This document shows positions 28,347 through 35,942 of a DNA stretch of 64,000 nt, piece after piece. The stretch is from Youxingia wuxianensis. GTDB taxonomy: Bacteria > Bacillota > Clostridia > Oscillospirales > Ruminococcaceae. Each line of letters begins with the position of its first letter. Within the stretch, counting starts at the first letter, position 1. The notes beneath the pieces were generated by a model, which worked only from the letters and a program-made list of their open reading frames with translations, did not search any database and was not told where the DNA came from. Made by a program: the position numbers and the translations under genes. Location: the NCBI RefSeq assembly GCF_014385085.1, contig NZ_JACRTD010000009.1, positions 47,041 to 111,040 on the forward strand, written 5' to 3'.

Positions 28347-28391
28347 AAAACAAGGATGATATCTTTTAAGAAAACCGAAAGGAGTATCGAT

Positions 28392-29084
28392 ATGAACTAT
28401 TCTCATGAAGTTGAGAGAATGTGCCCTCTCACAAAGGGACCTCATCATGGCCCCGCCCCGATCCCTGAGGAAGGCAAGTGGGTAAAAGCTTATCAAGTCA
28501 GCGATATTTCCGGCCTGTCCCATGGGGTGGGCTGGTGTGCTCCCCAGCAGGGCGCCTGCAAACTTACTCTGAATGTTAAAAACGGCGTGGTAGAAGAGGC
28601 CTTGGTGGAGACCCTGGGCTGTTCTGGAATGACCCACAGCGCGGCCATGGCCGGAGAGATCCTGCCGGGCAAAACCATTCTGGAAGCGCTGAACACCGAC
28701 CTGGTCTGCGACGCGATCAACGTGGCTATGAGGGAAATTTTCCTTCAGCTGGTATACGGACGCACCCAGACCGCTTTTTCGGAGGACGGCCTTCCCATCG
28801 GCGCCGGCCTGGAGGATTTGGGCAAGGGCCTGCGCAGCCAGGTAGGCACCATCTTCTCCACTGCGGCTAAAGGCGTGCGCTATCTTGAAATGGCGGAAGG
28901 TTACATCCTTTCTATCGCTGTTGACGACAACGGGGAAGCCATTGGATATAAGTTTGTAAGAGTCGGCAAAATGCTGGAAGACATCCGTCACGGCAAAGAT
29001 CCGAAAGAAGCGTTCGAAAATAACGTGGGTACCTACGGCCGTTACGAAAACGCTCCCAAATATATTGACCCGCGTGAAGAATAA
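28392..29084 (+). CDS. iron-sulfur scaffold-like partner of the GGGtGRT protein
   Basis: 230 residues, soluble. The sequence has conserved cysteines in a GWCAPQQGACKL stretch and in LGCSGMTHSAAMAGEIL, the latter resembling the scaffold segment of NifU/IscU-type proteins. Proteins of this kind are encoded directly before GGGtGRT-family genes in many anaerobes, but their biochemical role has not been established as far as I know. AAAGGAG lies nine bases before the ATG; 23 bp separate it from the next gene, so they form an operon. A role in building or holding an Fe-S cluster is an inference from the cysteines. Confidence 0.75.
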   Translation: MNYSHEVERMCPLTKGPHHGPAPIPEEGKWVKAYQVSDISGLSHGVGWCAPQQGACKLTLNVKNGVVEEALVETLGCSGMTHSAAMAGEILPGKTILEALNTDLVCDAINVAMREIFLQLVYGRTQTAFSEDGLPIGAGLEDLGKGLRSQVGTIFSTAAKGVRYLEMAEGYILSIAVDDNGEAIGYKFVRVGKMLEDIRHGKDPKEAFENNVGTYGRYENAPKYIDPREE

Positions 29085-29107
29085 GTAGAGAAGGAGGTAA
29101 CTTGACT

Positions 29108-30106
29108 ATGGCAAAGTTTGAAGGACAGGAAAGAAGAATGCCTAAAATCGAGGCTTGTCTGAAAGAATATGGCATGGCTTCTTTGGAAGATGCGAGAGAT
29201 CTCTGCCTGAAAAAGGGCATCGATGTAGATGCAATCGTAAAAGGCGTGCAGCCCATTGCTTTTGAAAACGCCGTATGGGCGTACACCCTGGGCACCGCTG
29301 TAGCGATTAAAAAAGGAATCACCAGCGCCGCGGAGGCCGCCGAAGCAATCGGTATTGGCCTGCAGGCGTTTTGTATCCCCGGCTCGGTTGCGGAACAGCG
29401 GGCGGTTGGTCTGGGTCACGGCAACCTGGGCGCCATGCTCCTGCGGGAAGAAACCGATTGTTTCTGCTTCTTAGCGGGACATGAATCCTTTGCCGCCGCG
29501 GAAGGCGCGATTGGAATTGCCCGAACCGCCAACAAAGCAAGAAAATCCCCTCTGAGAGTTATTCTCAACGGCCTGGGCAAAGACGCCGCTTATATTATCT
29601 CCCGAATTAACGGCTTTACCTATGTGGAGACCGAGTATGATTTTTCCACCGGCGATTTGAAAGTTGTCCGTGAAGTGGCTTTCTCCGACGGGGATAAAGC
29701 GAAAGTAAGATGTTACGGCGCCAACGATGTGCTGGAAGGCGTAGCCATCATGAAAAAAGAAAAGGTGGACGTCTCCATCACCGGCAACTCTACAAATCCT
29801 ACCCGTTTCCAGCATCTGGTGGCGGGCACCTATAAAAAATGGTCTTATGAAAACGGCGTAAAATACTTCTCAGTCGCTTCCGGCGGCGGTACCGGACGTA
29901 CCCTGCATCCGGATAACGTGGCGGCGGGCCCTGCTTCTTACGGGCTGACCGACTCCATGGGACGTATGCACGGCGACGCGCAGTTCGCTGGTTCTTCCTC
30001 CGTTCCCGCCCACGTGGAAATGATGGGTCTGATCGGAATGGGCAACAACCCCATGGTAGGCGCCACCGTCGCCTGCGCGGTTGCAGTAGAAGAAGCGTCC
30101 AAATAA
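29108..30106 (+). CDS. GGGtGRT-family protein (uncharacterised)
   Basis: 332 residues, no signal peptide or membrane segment. The family-defining motif GGGTGRT lies at 259-265, within SVASGGGTGRTLHPDN, and is followed by Gly-rich segments (MMGLIGMGNNPMVGAT). The N-terminal part has Ala-rich helices (SAAEAAEAIGIGLQAFCIPG), and two cysteines occur in ETDCFCF. The motif suggests nucleotide or phosphate binding, but no reaction is known. The ATG at 29108 is chosen with AAGGAGG ten bases upstream; a TTG two codons earlier is also possible. It is the second and last gene of its operon. Confidence 0.85.
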   Translation: MAKFEGQERRMPKIEACLKEYGMASLEDARDLCLKKGIDVDAIVKGVQPIAFENAVWAYTLGTAVAIKKGITSAAEAAEAIGIGLQAFCIPGSVAEQRAVGLGHGNLGAMLLREETDCFCFLAGHESFAAAEGAIGIARTANKARKSPLRVILNGLGKDAAYIISRINGFTYVETEYDFSTGDLKVVREVAFSDGDKAKVRCYGANDVLEGVAIMKKEKVDVSITGNSTNPTRFQHLVAGTYKKWSYENGVKYFSVASGGGTGRTLHPDNVAAGPASYGLTDSMGRMHGDAQFAGSSSVPAHVEMMGLIGMGNNPMVGATVACAVAVEEASK

Positions 30107-30120
30107 ATTTTTCTGGCGGA

Positions 30121-30152
30121 AATGCCCTGGTGTTTAAACCAGGGCATTTTTC
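30121..30152 (+). terminator. terminator of the GGGtGRT operon
   Basis: AATGCCCTGG pairs with CCAGGGCATT (8-nt loop) and is followed by a T-run. Confidence 0.88.
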
Positions 30153-30194
30153 ATTTCGTTGAAATTCAAAGAAAAAAAGGGTATAATATACGTA

Positions 30195-31097
30195 TTACAA
30201 TAAGACGCATATAAGCATCATTTCCAAAAGTCTTGCATAAATAGGCTCCAGTTCCTCTATAGGCAGGGGATTGACGCCTCTTCCGATTTCGATGGTAAAT
30301 CCGGGGCGGTGCAGCTTATCAATAAACCAATCCTTAAATCCCCCGTGGGAAGCGATCGCTTCCGGCTGGCACAGCTTATACCCGCTGGCGGAAGCCATCA
30401 CCTGGGCCATCAGCTGAGAACGGGCCGGCGTCCCGGAACCATAGCGGTAATAGATTTCCTCCCCCTGGGAGTGGAACGCGTATGCCTGGCGGATATGAAA
30501 GGCCAGGCAAAAGTTTACAAGGGCTTTGCTTTCCGGTTCGCTGTGGGGGAACTTTCCGCCGTAGCGGGTGGGGCCGGGGGTAAAAATTCCTGCCGCTTCC
30601 TCCATTTTTTTCAGTTCCCGGAAGCCTGCGTCAAAGTTGTGATTTAAATCAATTCCCCGGGCGTTTGCCTGCCAGCGGCTGGTATCTCCGCCGCTGATTT
30701 TTTCTACATAGCTTTCCAGATGTTTGGCGCTTTTGGGGCCGTTAATTTGGATTTCTACCCCATCCGGGTTTAGGCAGGGGATTACCACTAAAGAACGGTT
30801 TTCCAAGGCTCTTCCTATATCAATATCCGCTAAAGGGGTCCTGGAATAAACCGATTTTAGAACATCTTCCATAAACCGAAACAGCAAAAGGGTCGTCAGC
30901 CATTCCATCCCATGGACGCCCCCTACAAATAATGTCCCTTTATGGATATCCCCCAGCCCCAAGGCAAAAATGCTTCGTCCCAGGACAGATTTTCCAATAG
31001 GAAAAGCTTTAAGAAGGGGATAGGTCCCTTTGAGCTGGACGACGGCTTTATGTATATTTTCATAACAGGCAGGCGTTTTATAAAATTCATCAAACAT
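30195..31097 (-). CDS. M14-family zinc carboxypeptidase-like protein
   Basis: 300 residues, no signal peptide. The zinc ligands of M14 peptidases are visible as the HGME motif in GGVHGMEW and a later His in AFHSQGEE; the catalytic Glu is in FTIEIGRG and the substrate segment NPDG is present. The usual DLNRNF reads DLNHNF here, replacing an Arg that normally contacts substrate. Clostridial relatives are annotated as gamma-D-glutamyl-diaminopimelate peptidases acting on cell-wall peptides, which is the best guess. The ATG at 31097 follows AAAGGGGTG; a GTG three codons upstream is less likely. It is convergent with the GGGtGRT operon. Confidence 0.82.
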   Translation of the reverse strand: MFDEFYKTPACYENIHKAVVQLKGTYPLLKAFPIGKSVLGRSIFALGLGDIHKGTLFVGGVHGMEWLTTLLLFRFMEDVLKSVYSRTPLADIDIGRALENRSLVVIPCLNPDGVEIQINGPKSAKHLESYVEKISGGDTSRWQANARGIDLNHNFDAGFRELKKMEEAAGIFTPGPTRYGGKFPHSEPESKALVNFCLAFHIRQAYAFHSQGEEIYYRYGSGTPARSQLMAQVMASASGYKLCQPEAIASHGGFKDWFIDKLHRPGFTIEIGRGVNPLPIEELEPIYARLLEMMLICVLL

Positions 31098-31289
31098 TGA
31101 CTTCACCCCTTTCCCATCTTATGTAGAGGGTTTATCCCATTATGTTTGTACCCTCGGGGAGTTTTCAAAAAGTCTTTGACTCCTTCTGGGAGACTGTATT
31201 TTTCCGGCATTGTGCAAGCCGGAGAAAATCCGCCGGGGAGCGTGTGATGTTTGACGCCGGGAAAAACGCGTTCAAAGGAGGAAAGAACC

Positions 31290-31835
31290 TTGGAACATTA
31301 CGAAAAAACACTGGATACCACCCCAATTTATAATGGAAAAATATTAAACTTAAAGGTGGACACCGTAGAGCTGGAAAACGGAAAAATTTCCAAACGGGAA
31401 GTGGTAGAGCACCATGGCGGCGTGTGCGTGCTGGCGGTGGACCACCAGGGCTGTATTTTATTTGTTTCTCAGTTTCGGTATCCTTTTGGAGCTGTATTAT
31501 TGGAACTTCCGGCCGGTAAATTGGAAAAAGGAGAGGACCCGGCGGACTGCGGACGCCGTGAGCTGGAAGAGGAGACCGGATATCAGGCGGGAATTTACCG
31601 TCCTTTGGCTAAAATGTATCCTACCGCCGCTTATGATACGGAAATTATCCATATTTATTATGCTTCTGATTTAACCGCTACGCAGCAGCGCCTGGATCCC
31701 AATGAGTTTTTAACCGTACAAAAAATTCCTGTGGAAAAAGCGGTGCAGATGGTGCTGGCGGGAGAAATCCCTGACGGCAAAACCCAGTTGGGTATTTTAA
31801 AATACAAAGCTTTATCAGAGCAGGGGCTTCTGTGA
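31290..31835 (+). CDS. Nudix hydrolase, ADP-ribose pyrophosphatase type
   Basis: 181 residues. The Nudix box is complete: G-x5-E-x7-REL-x2-E-x-TG, seen in GKLEKGEDPADCGRRELEEE followed by TG. A proline-containing segment some 15 residues after the box (MYPTAAYDTE) is typical of ADP-ribose pyrophosphatases, which clear free ADP-ribose to AMP and ribose-5-phosphate. The start is TTG at 31290 with AAAGGAGG eight bases upstream and gives the family-typical MEHYEKTL beginning; the open frame extends further 5' but without a ribosome site. The stop codon lies at the edge of a multi-hairpin repeat array. Confidence 0.9.
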   Translation: MEHYEKTLDTTPIYNGKILNLKVDTVELENGKISKREVVEHHGGVCVLAVDHQGCILFVSQFRYPFGAVLLELPAGKLEKGEDPADCGRRELEEETGYQAGIYRPLAKMYPTAAYDTEIIHIYYASDLTATQQRLDPNEFLTVQKIPVEKAVQMVLAGEIPDGKTQLGILKYKALSEQGLL

Positions 31836-32075
31836 CACCGTCCGGGGGCAAAACACCGTTTTGCCGGGGTTTTTTATAGCCGCGCCCAGTAAATCGAAGA
31901 TTTGCAGCCGCCACAGGCGGAAAAACCCTTCGGGTTTTGGGGCGCCGGCTGCAAAGTGCACCCCTTGGTTTCGCATTTAGGCGAAACCATTCCCGGACAC
32001 CGTCCGGGGGCAAAACACCGTTTTGCCGGGGTTTTTTCTAGCCGCGCCCGGCAAATCGAAGATTTGCTCTTATTT
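31834..32075 (-). repeat. multi-hairpin repeat array, about 1.5 units, inverse orientation
   Basis: The segment beginning GACACCGTCCGGGGG recurs at 31834 and 31996 (period 162). Read on the minus strand, it shows the same ordered hairpins as the array at 8608: GCAAATC..GATTTGC, GCGCGGCTAG, CCGGCAAAAC..GTTTTGCC, CCCGGAC..GTCCGGG, GGTTTCGC..GCGAAACC, AAAACCC..GGGTTTT and CCGCC..GGCGG. Loops and some paired positions differ between copies while pairing is kept. It starts at the Nudix stop codon and ends about 70 bp before the methyltransferase. Confidence 0.75.
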
Positions 32076-32144
32076 CATAGGACAACACGATTTTACATAC
32101 ATCCCATTTCAGATTAAAACAACGTTGGAGGAAGAAATGTATTC

Positions 32145-32729
32145 ATGAAAAAAGAAGAACAGATCGCGTTTTTTGACAATTTGGCGGAGAGCTGGGATTC
32201 CCTTCACCATCCGGACCCTGAGCGTCTTGCCTGTCTGGCGGAGCTCTGCGGAATTGCTCCCGGCGCTCGGCTTCTCTATGTGGCGTGCGATACAGGAACA
32301 TTGATCCCCTATCTTTTAAAAAAAGATCCCGCTTCCATTTTAGCCGTAGACTATTCGCCCCAGATGATCCGCCGGGCCAAAGAAAAATTGTCCGATCCCC
32401 GGGTCACATTCTTGTGTACGGATACAGTTGATGTGGGGGAACAGGATTTCGATTGCGCGGTTATTTACGGCGCTTTTCCCCATTTTGAAAACCGAGGAAG
32501 CATTATCCGCCATATGTACCGGATTTTATCCCCACAAGGCAGGCTAATGATCTGTCACAGCGAGTGCCGGAAAAATATTAATGCCGGCCATGGGGAAAAT
32601 ATTCCCGCGGAGATTACCATTCCTCTTCCTACAGGATATATTTTAAAAAAATCGCTGGAGGATTATTTTTCGGTAGATATTGTGGTAGATACGGACAAAC
32701 TGTACGTGGTTTCCGGGATTAAAAATTAA
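32145..32729 (+). CDS. class I SAM-dependent methyltransferase
   Basis: 194 residues with the Rossmann-type methyltransferase layout: motif I LLYVACDTGTLIPYL, an acidic motif II in ILAVDYSPQMIRRAKEKL, motif III FDCAVIYGAFPHF and a post-motif LSPQGRLMICH. Motif I departs from the usual D-x-G-x-G-x-G, with Tyr and Ala replacing the first Asp and Gly. The substrate is unknown; SAM methyltransferases of this size act on small molecules, quinones or tRNA. The start overlaps a tiny upstream ATG frame (32138, MYS-stop, ATGA overlap) that has its own GGAGGAAG. Confidence 0.8.
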   Translation: MKKEEQIAFFDNLAESWDSLHHPDPERLACLAELCGIAPGARLLYVACDTGTLIPYLLKKDPASILAVDYSPQMIRRAKEKLSDPRVTFLCTDTVDVGEQDFDCAVIYGAFPHFENRGSIIRHMYRILSPQGRLMICHSECRKNINAGHGENIPAEITIPLPTGYILKKSLEDYFSVDIVVDTDKLYVVSGIKN

Positions 32730-32843
32730 TTTCCAGTAAATTCCTGTTGGTGATTATGGTATTTTGCGTTCCTTTGCACAAAATAATTTAGAAATAATCA
32801 CTATTATTTCAGTAGCAAATATATTTGTGAAAGGAAGAAATTC

Positions 32844-33803
32844 ATGAAAAGCACATTAACCTTACTTTTATCCTTACTAATGATAATTGCAATGACAGCT
32901 TGTACTCCACGTGATAATGGAAACAATTCTTCCTCCGCAATAGAGCCCTCTTCTTCTTTGGCGCCGTCCAGCAGTTCGGAACCCAGCAGCATGGATGAAT
33001 CCAAACCGTCTTCGGCACTGGAAGATGAAAGCGCTCCTTTGGAGGACGAGCCTTCCACAACAGCGATGAGCACCGATTTTGAAAAAATCGGTGCTCTGGA
33101 AAATACCGCCGTTACCTGGGGACCAGGAGTTCAGGTGGATGAAAACAACCGTACTCTGGGCAGTATTCAAATGCAGGAACAGTATGAAAAATACTGCGCA
33201 TATTTTATCGCTCCGGAAACTTCGGATAAAGTTTATCTGACTTTTGATGAGGGGTATGAAAACGGATATACCCCGGTAATTTTGGATGTACTTAAAGAAA
33301 AACAGGTCAGCGCTGTATTTTTTGTCACCATGGATTACGTAAAAACCCAGCCGGAACTGGTACAGCGTATGATCGATGAAGGACATATCGTTGGCAATCA
33401 TTCCACCCACCATCCTAATTTCACTGCTATTTCTCCGGAAAAAGGGATGGAGGAGATTAAAGAACTCCATGATTATATGCTGGAAAATTATAGTTATCAA
33501 ATGACTCTTTTCCGTCCGCCGGAAGGAGCATTCAGTGTACAAAGCCTGTCTTTGGCCCAGTCCATGGGATATCAAAATGTTTTTTGGAGCTTTGCTTACG
33601 CCGATTGGGACCCTAACAACCAAGTGGGGTATGACGCGGCTTTCGAACGCACAACGAAATTTATTCATCCGGGGGCCATTTATCTGCTGCACGCGGTATC
33701 CAAGGACAATTCTCAAATTTTAGGTCCTCTGATCGACGAGATCCGCGCCCGGGGGCTGACTGTGGCAGAATACGATCTGCCCTATATCCCAGTAAAAAGT
33801 TAA
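32844..33803 (+). CDS. pdaA: PdaA-like delta-lactam-biosynthetic de-N-acetylase, lipoprotein form
   Basis: 319 residues: a lipoprotein signal with lipobox MTAC (Cys20), a long Ser/Pro/Glu-rich tether (about 25-75) and a NodB deacetylase domain (about 125-315). The metal site is D135 in TFDEGYENG, with H186 and H190 in NHSTHH, and the RPPEGAFS and HPGAIYLLHAVSKDN segments are those of Bacillus PdaA. PdaA removes the N-acetyl group from muramic acid so that muramic delta-lactam can form in spore cortex, so the gene marks a spore-former. Membrane anchoring through a lipid rather than a plain signal peptide is unusual. GAAAGGAAG precedes the ATG. Confidence 0.85.
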   Translation: MKSTLTLLLSLLMIIAMTACTPRDNGNNSSSAIEPSSSLAPSSSSEPSSMDESKPSSALEDESAPLEDEPSTTAMSTDFEKIGALENTAVTWGPGVQVDENNRTLGSIQMQEQYEKYCAYFIAPETSDKVYLTFDEGYENGYTPVILDVLKEKQVSAVFFVTMDYVKTQPELVQRMIDEGHIVGNHSTHHPNFTAISPEKGMEEIKELHDYMLENYSYQMTLFRPPEGAFSVQSLSLAQSMGYQNVFWSFAYADWDPNNQVGYDAAFERTTKFIHPGAIYLLHAVSKDNSQILGPLIDEIRARGLTVAEYDLPYIPVKS

Positions 33804-33817
33804 ATGATATTCCTTTC

Positions 33818-33848
33818 ATATGCACGCCTTATTTGGCGTGCATATTTT
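33818..33848 (+). terminator. terminator after pdaA
   Basis: ATATGCACGCC pairs with GGCGTGCATAT across a 6-nt loop, followed by TTTT. Confidence 0.75.
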
Positions 33849-33889
33849 ATGTCTATGATATTTTACATAGATTTTACATTCCAAGGCCC

Positions 33890-33918
33890 TATACAAAACT
33901 TGTCCCGTTGGATATAAT
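33890..33918 (+). promoter_or_regulatory. promoter of the Na/Pi cotransporter gene
   Basis: TATACA, 17 bp, TATAAT, about 52 bp before the GTG start. Confidence 0.55.
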
Positions 33919-33969
33919 AGTAATGTATGTGTAGGGTAAAAAATAAGTAAAATTTAAGGGAAAGACGGG

Positions 33970-35757
33970 GTGATCCGGTTGGATTTTTTCGGGGCTGTAA
34001 AGCTGTTCGGGGGCCTGGCTCTGTTTTTGTATGGAATGTCCATTCTTGGCACCGGCCTGGAGCGGGTGTCCGGCGGCCGGTTGGAAAAAACGCTGGAGGC
34101 ATTGACAAATACAGTAATTAAAGGAGTGCTTTTAGGGGCGCTGGTAACTGGGGCAATCCAATCCTCTTCGGCTACCACGGTGATCGTAGTGGGTTTGGTA
34201 AACGCCCGGGTATTAAAACTGCGTAACGCCATCGGCGTCATTATGGGCGCCAATATCGGTACGACCATTACTGCGCATATTATCCGTTTAACAGATTTGG
34301 AATCTTCTAACTTTTTGCTGATGATTTTAAAACCAACTACCTTGGCTCCTTTAGCCTCGATTGTAGGCATCATCCTGTTCATGGCCTCTAAACGGGGGCG
34401 CCGTCAGGACATCGGTCAGATCTTATTGGGCTTTGGAATTTTATTTACCGGGATGTTCGCCATGGAAGAAGCGGTGCGCCCTCTGGGAGAAGTTCCGGCC
34501 TTCCAGCAGTTGTTTTCCACCTTTGCCAACCCGGTCATCGGAGTATTGGTCGGCGCGGTGGTCACCGCTGTTATTCAGTCCTCTTCCGCGTCGGTGGGTA
34601 TTTTGCAGGCCCTTTCCTCCACCGGCCACATTACCTACGCCATGGCCTTTCCTATTATTATGGGGCAAAATATCGGTACGACCATTACCCCTATCCTGGC
34701 GAGTATCGGCGCTTCTAAAAACGCGAAGCGCGCCGCCGCAATCCATGTAAGTTTTAATATTTTAGGTACGATCATTTTTTTAATCGGATGTTATACCATC
34801 CAGTACACCATCGGCTTCCCTTTCTGGGATCAAGCCATTGACAAAGGCGGCATTGCTAATTTCCATACAATATTCAATGTGGTTGTCACCATGCTGTTCA
34901 TACCCTTTGCCTGGGTTTTGGAAAAAATTGCCTGCGCCCTTGTAAAAGACAGTCCGGACGATGCGGTGCAGGACGTTACCGCTATTGAACTGGATGAACG
35001 TCTGATGATTTCCCCCGGTCTTGCGGTGGATCACGCCCGCTCCGCTGTTGTGGAAATGGCTCTGATTGCCCAGCATAATTTTATTAACTCCATCGGTCTG
35101 CTGGAAAATTATGATTTTAAAGTAGTGGAACGAATAAACGAAAACGAAAATGTGCTGGATAAATTGGAGGACCGGCTGGAAACTTATTTGGTGAAGCTCA
35201 GCGAATATGAGCTTTCTGAAAGCGACAGCCGCAATGTCACAGAGCTTTTGCATATCTCAGGAGAATTTGAGCGTATCGGAGACCATGCAACCAATATTAT
35301 GGAATCCGCCCAGCGCTTGTTTGAAACCAAAACCACCTTTTCAAAAAAAGCCACAGAAGAGCTTCATATGCTTTGCGAAGCCATTAACGAGATTATTGAC
35401 TTGGCCATCGACGCTTTTCAAAACCGAAATGTTTATTCCGCCGCTTCCATTGAACCTTTGGAAGAGGTAATAGATGAAATTGAGCAGTCTTTAAAGGACA
35501 AGCACATCAATCGGCTGCGCAAAGGAAAATGCACTGTGGAGGCCGCTTTCCCCTATGTAGAAACCCTTTCCAACCTGGAGCGTATCGCCGACCATTGTTC
35601 CAACGTGGGAATCTCGGTGATCACCTATGCCGACGACGATATGGCTATGATCGACCGGCATGATTATCTGCGTCAGCTCCATAAGGGGCAGACGGAGGAT
35701 TACCAGGAAAAATACGCTGTTTACAGCGCCAAGTTTCTTCCGAAAACAAAAAAATAA
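33970..35757 (+). CDS. Na/Pi cotransporter family protein with PhoU-like C-terminal domain
   Basis: 595 residues. The N-terminal two thirds are a membrane domain with two inverted Na/Pi-cotransporter repeats, each marked by the signature QSSSA (GAIQSSSATTVIVVG and AVIQSSSASVGILQA). The C-terminal part (about 350-560) is a helical PhoU-like domain with two copies (ERIGDHATNIME, LERIADHCSNVG). It should import inorganic phosphate with sodium; the fused PhoU-like part may regulate it. The start is GTG at 33970, nine bases after AAGGG. A single-gene transcript. Confidence 0.92.
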   Translation: MIRLDFFGAVKLFGGLALFLYGMSILGTGLERVSGGRLEKTLEALTNTVIKGVLLGALVTGAIQSSSATTVIVVGLVNARVLKLRNAIGVIMGANIGTTITAHIIRLTDLESSNFLLMILKPTTLAPLASIVGIILFMASKRGRRQDIGQILLGFGILFTGMFAMEEAVRPLGEVPAFQQLFSTFANPVIGVLVGAVVTAVIQSSSASVGILQALSSTGHITYAMAFPIIMGQNIGTTITPILASIGASKNAKRAAAIHVSFNILGTIIFLIGCYTIQYTIGFPFWDQAIDKGGIANFHTIFNVVVTMLFIPFAWVLEKIACALVKDSPDDAVQDVTAIELDERLMISPGLAVDHARSAVVEMALIAQHNFINSIGLLENYDFKVVERINENENVLDKLEDRLETYLVKLSEYELSESDSRNVTELLHISGEFERIGDHATNIMESAQRLFETKTTFSKKATEELHMLCEAINEIIDLAIDAFQNRNVYSAASIEPLEEVIDEIEQSLKDKHINRLRKGKCTVEAAFPYVETLSNLERIADHCSNVGISVITYADDDMAMIDRHDYLRQLHKGQTEDYQEKYAVYSAKFLPKTKK

Positions 35758-35897
35758 TAAAAAGCAGCGATAAAAATTTTCTGCCGGTCAGTTTAACCCT
35801 TCTCCTTTTAAGAAAAAACTTTTTCCCTTTAGCTCCCGCTCCTTCCCTTTTTTGCAGATTTCCGGGAGGGGCGTCCCAGGGAAGGCGGGAGAGAGAA

Positions 35898-35935
35898 GAA
35901 AAAAAGAGTGCTTCGATCGAAGCACTCTTTTTTAC
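35898..35935. terminator. bidirectional terminator between Na/Pi gene and gyrA
   Basis: AAAAGAGTGCTTCGAT and its complement form a nearly loop-free palindrome with A- and T-runs on either side. It serves the convergent gyrA transcript and the phosphate transporter gene. Confidence 0.88.
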
Positions 35936-35942
35936 TGTTCTT

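Larger units (their letters stand above)
28086..28391. other. divergent intergenic region secA / GGGtGRT operon
   Basis: 306 bp. It holds the secA promoter (28159-28187), the plus-strand promoter (28318-28346) and, between them, a small minus-strand terminator-like hairpin at 28215-28234 (ATCCC-TTCG-GGGAT then T6). The hairpin lies upstream of the secA promoter and belongs to no annotated gene. Confidence 0.6.
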
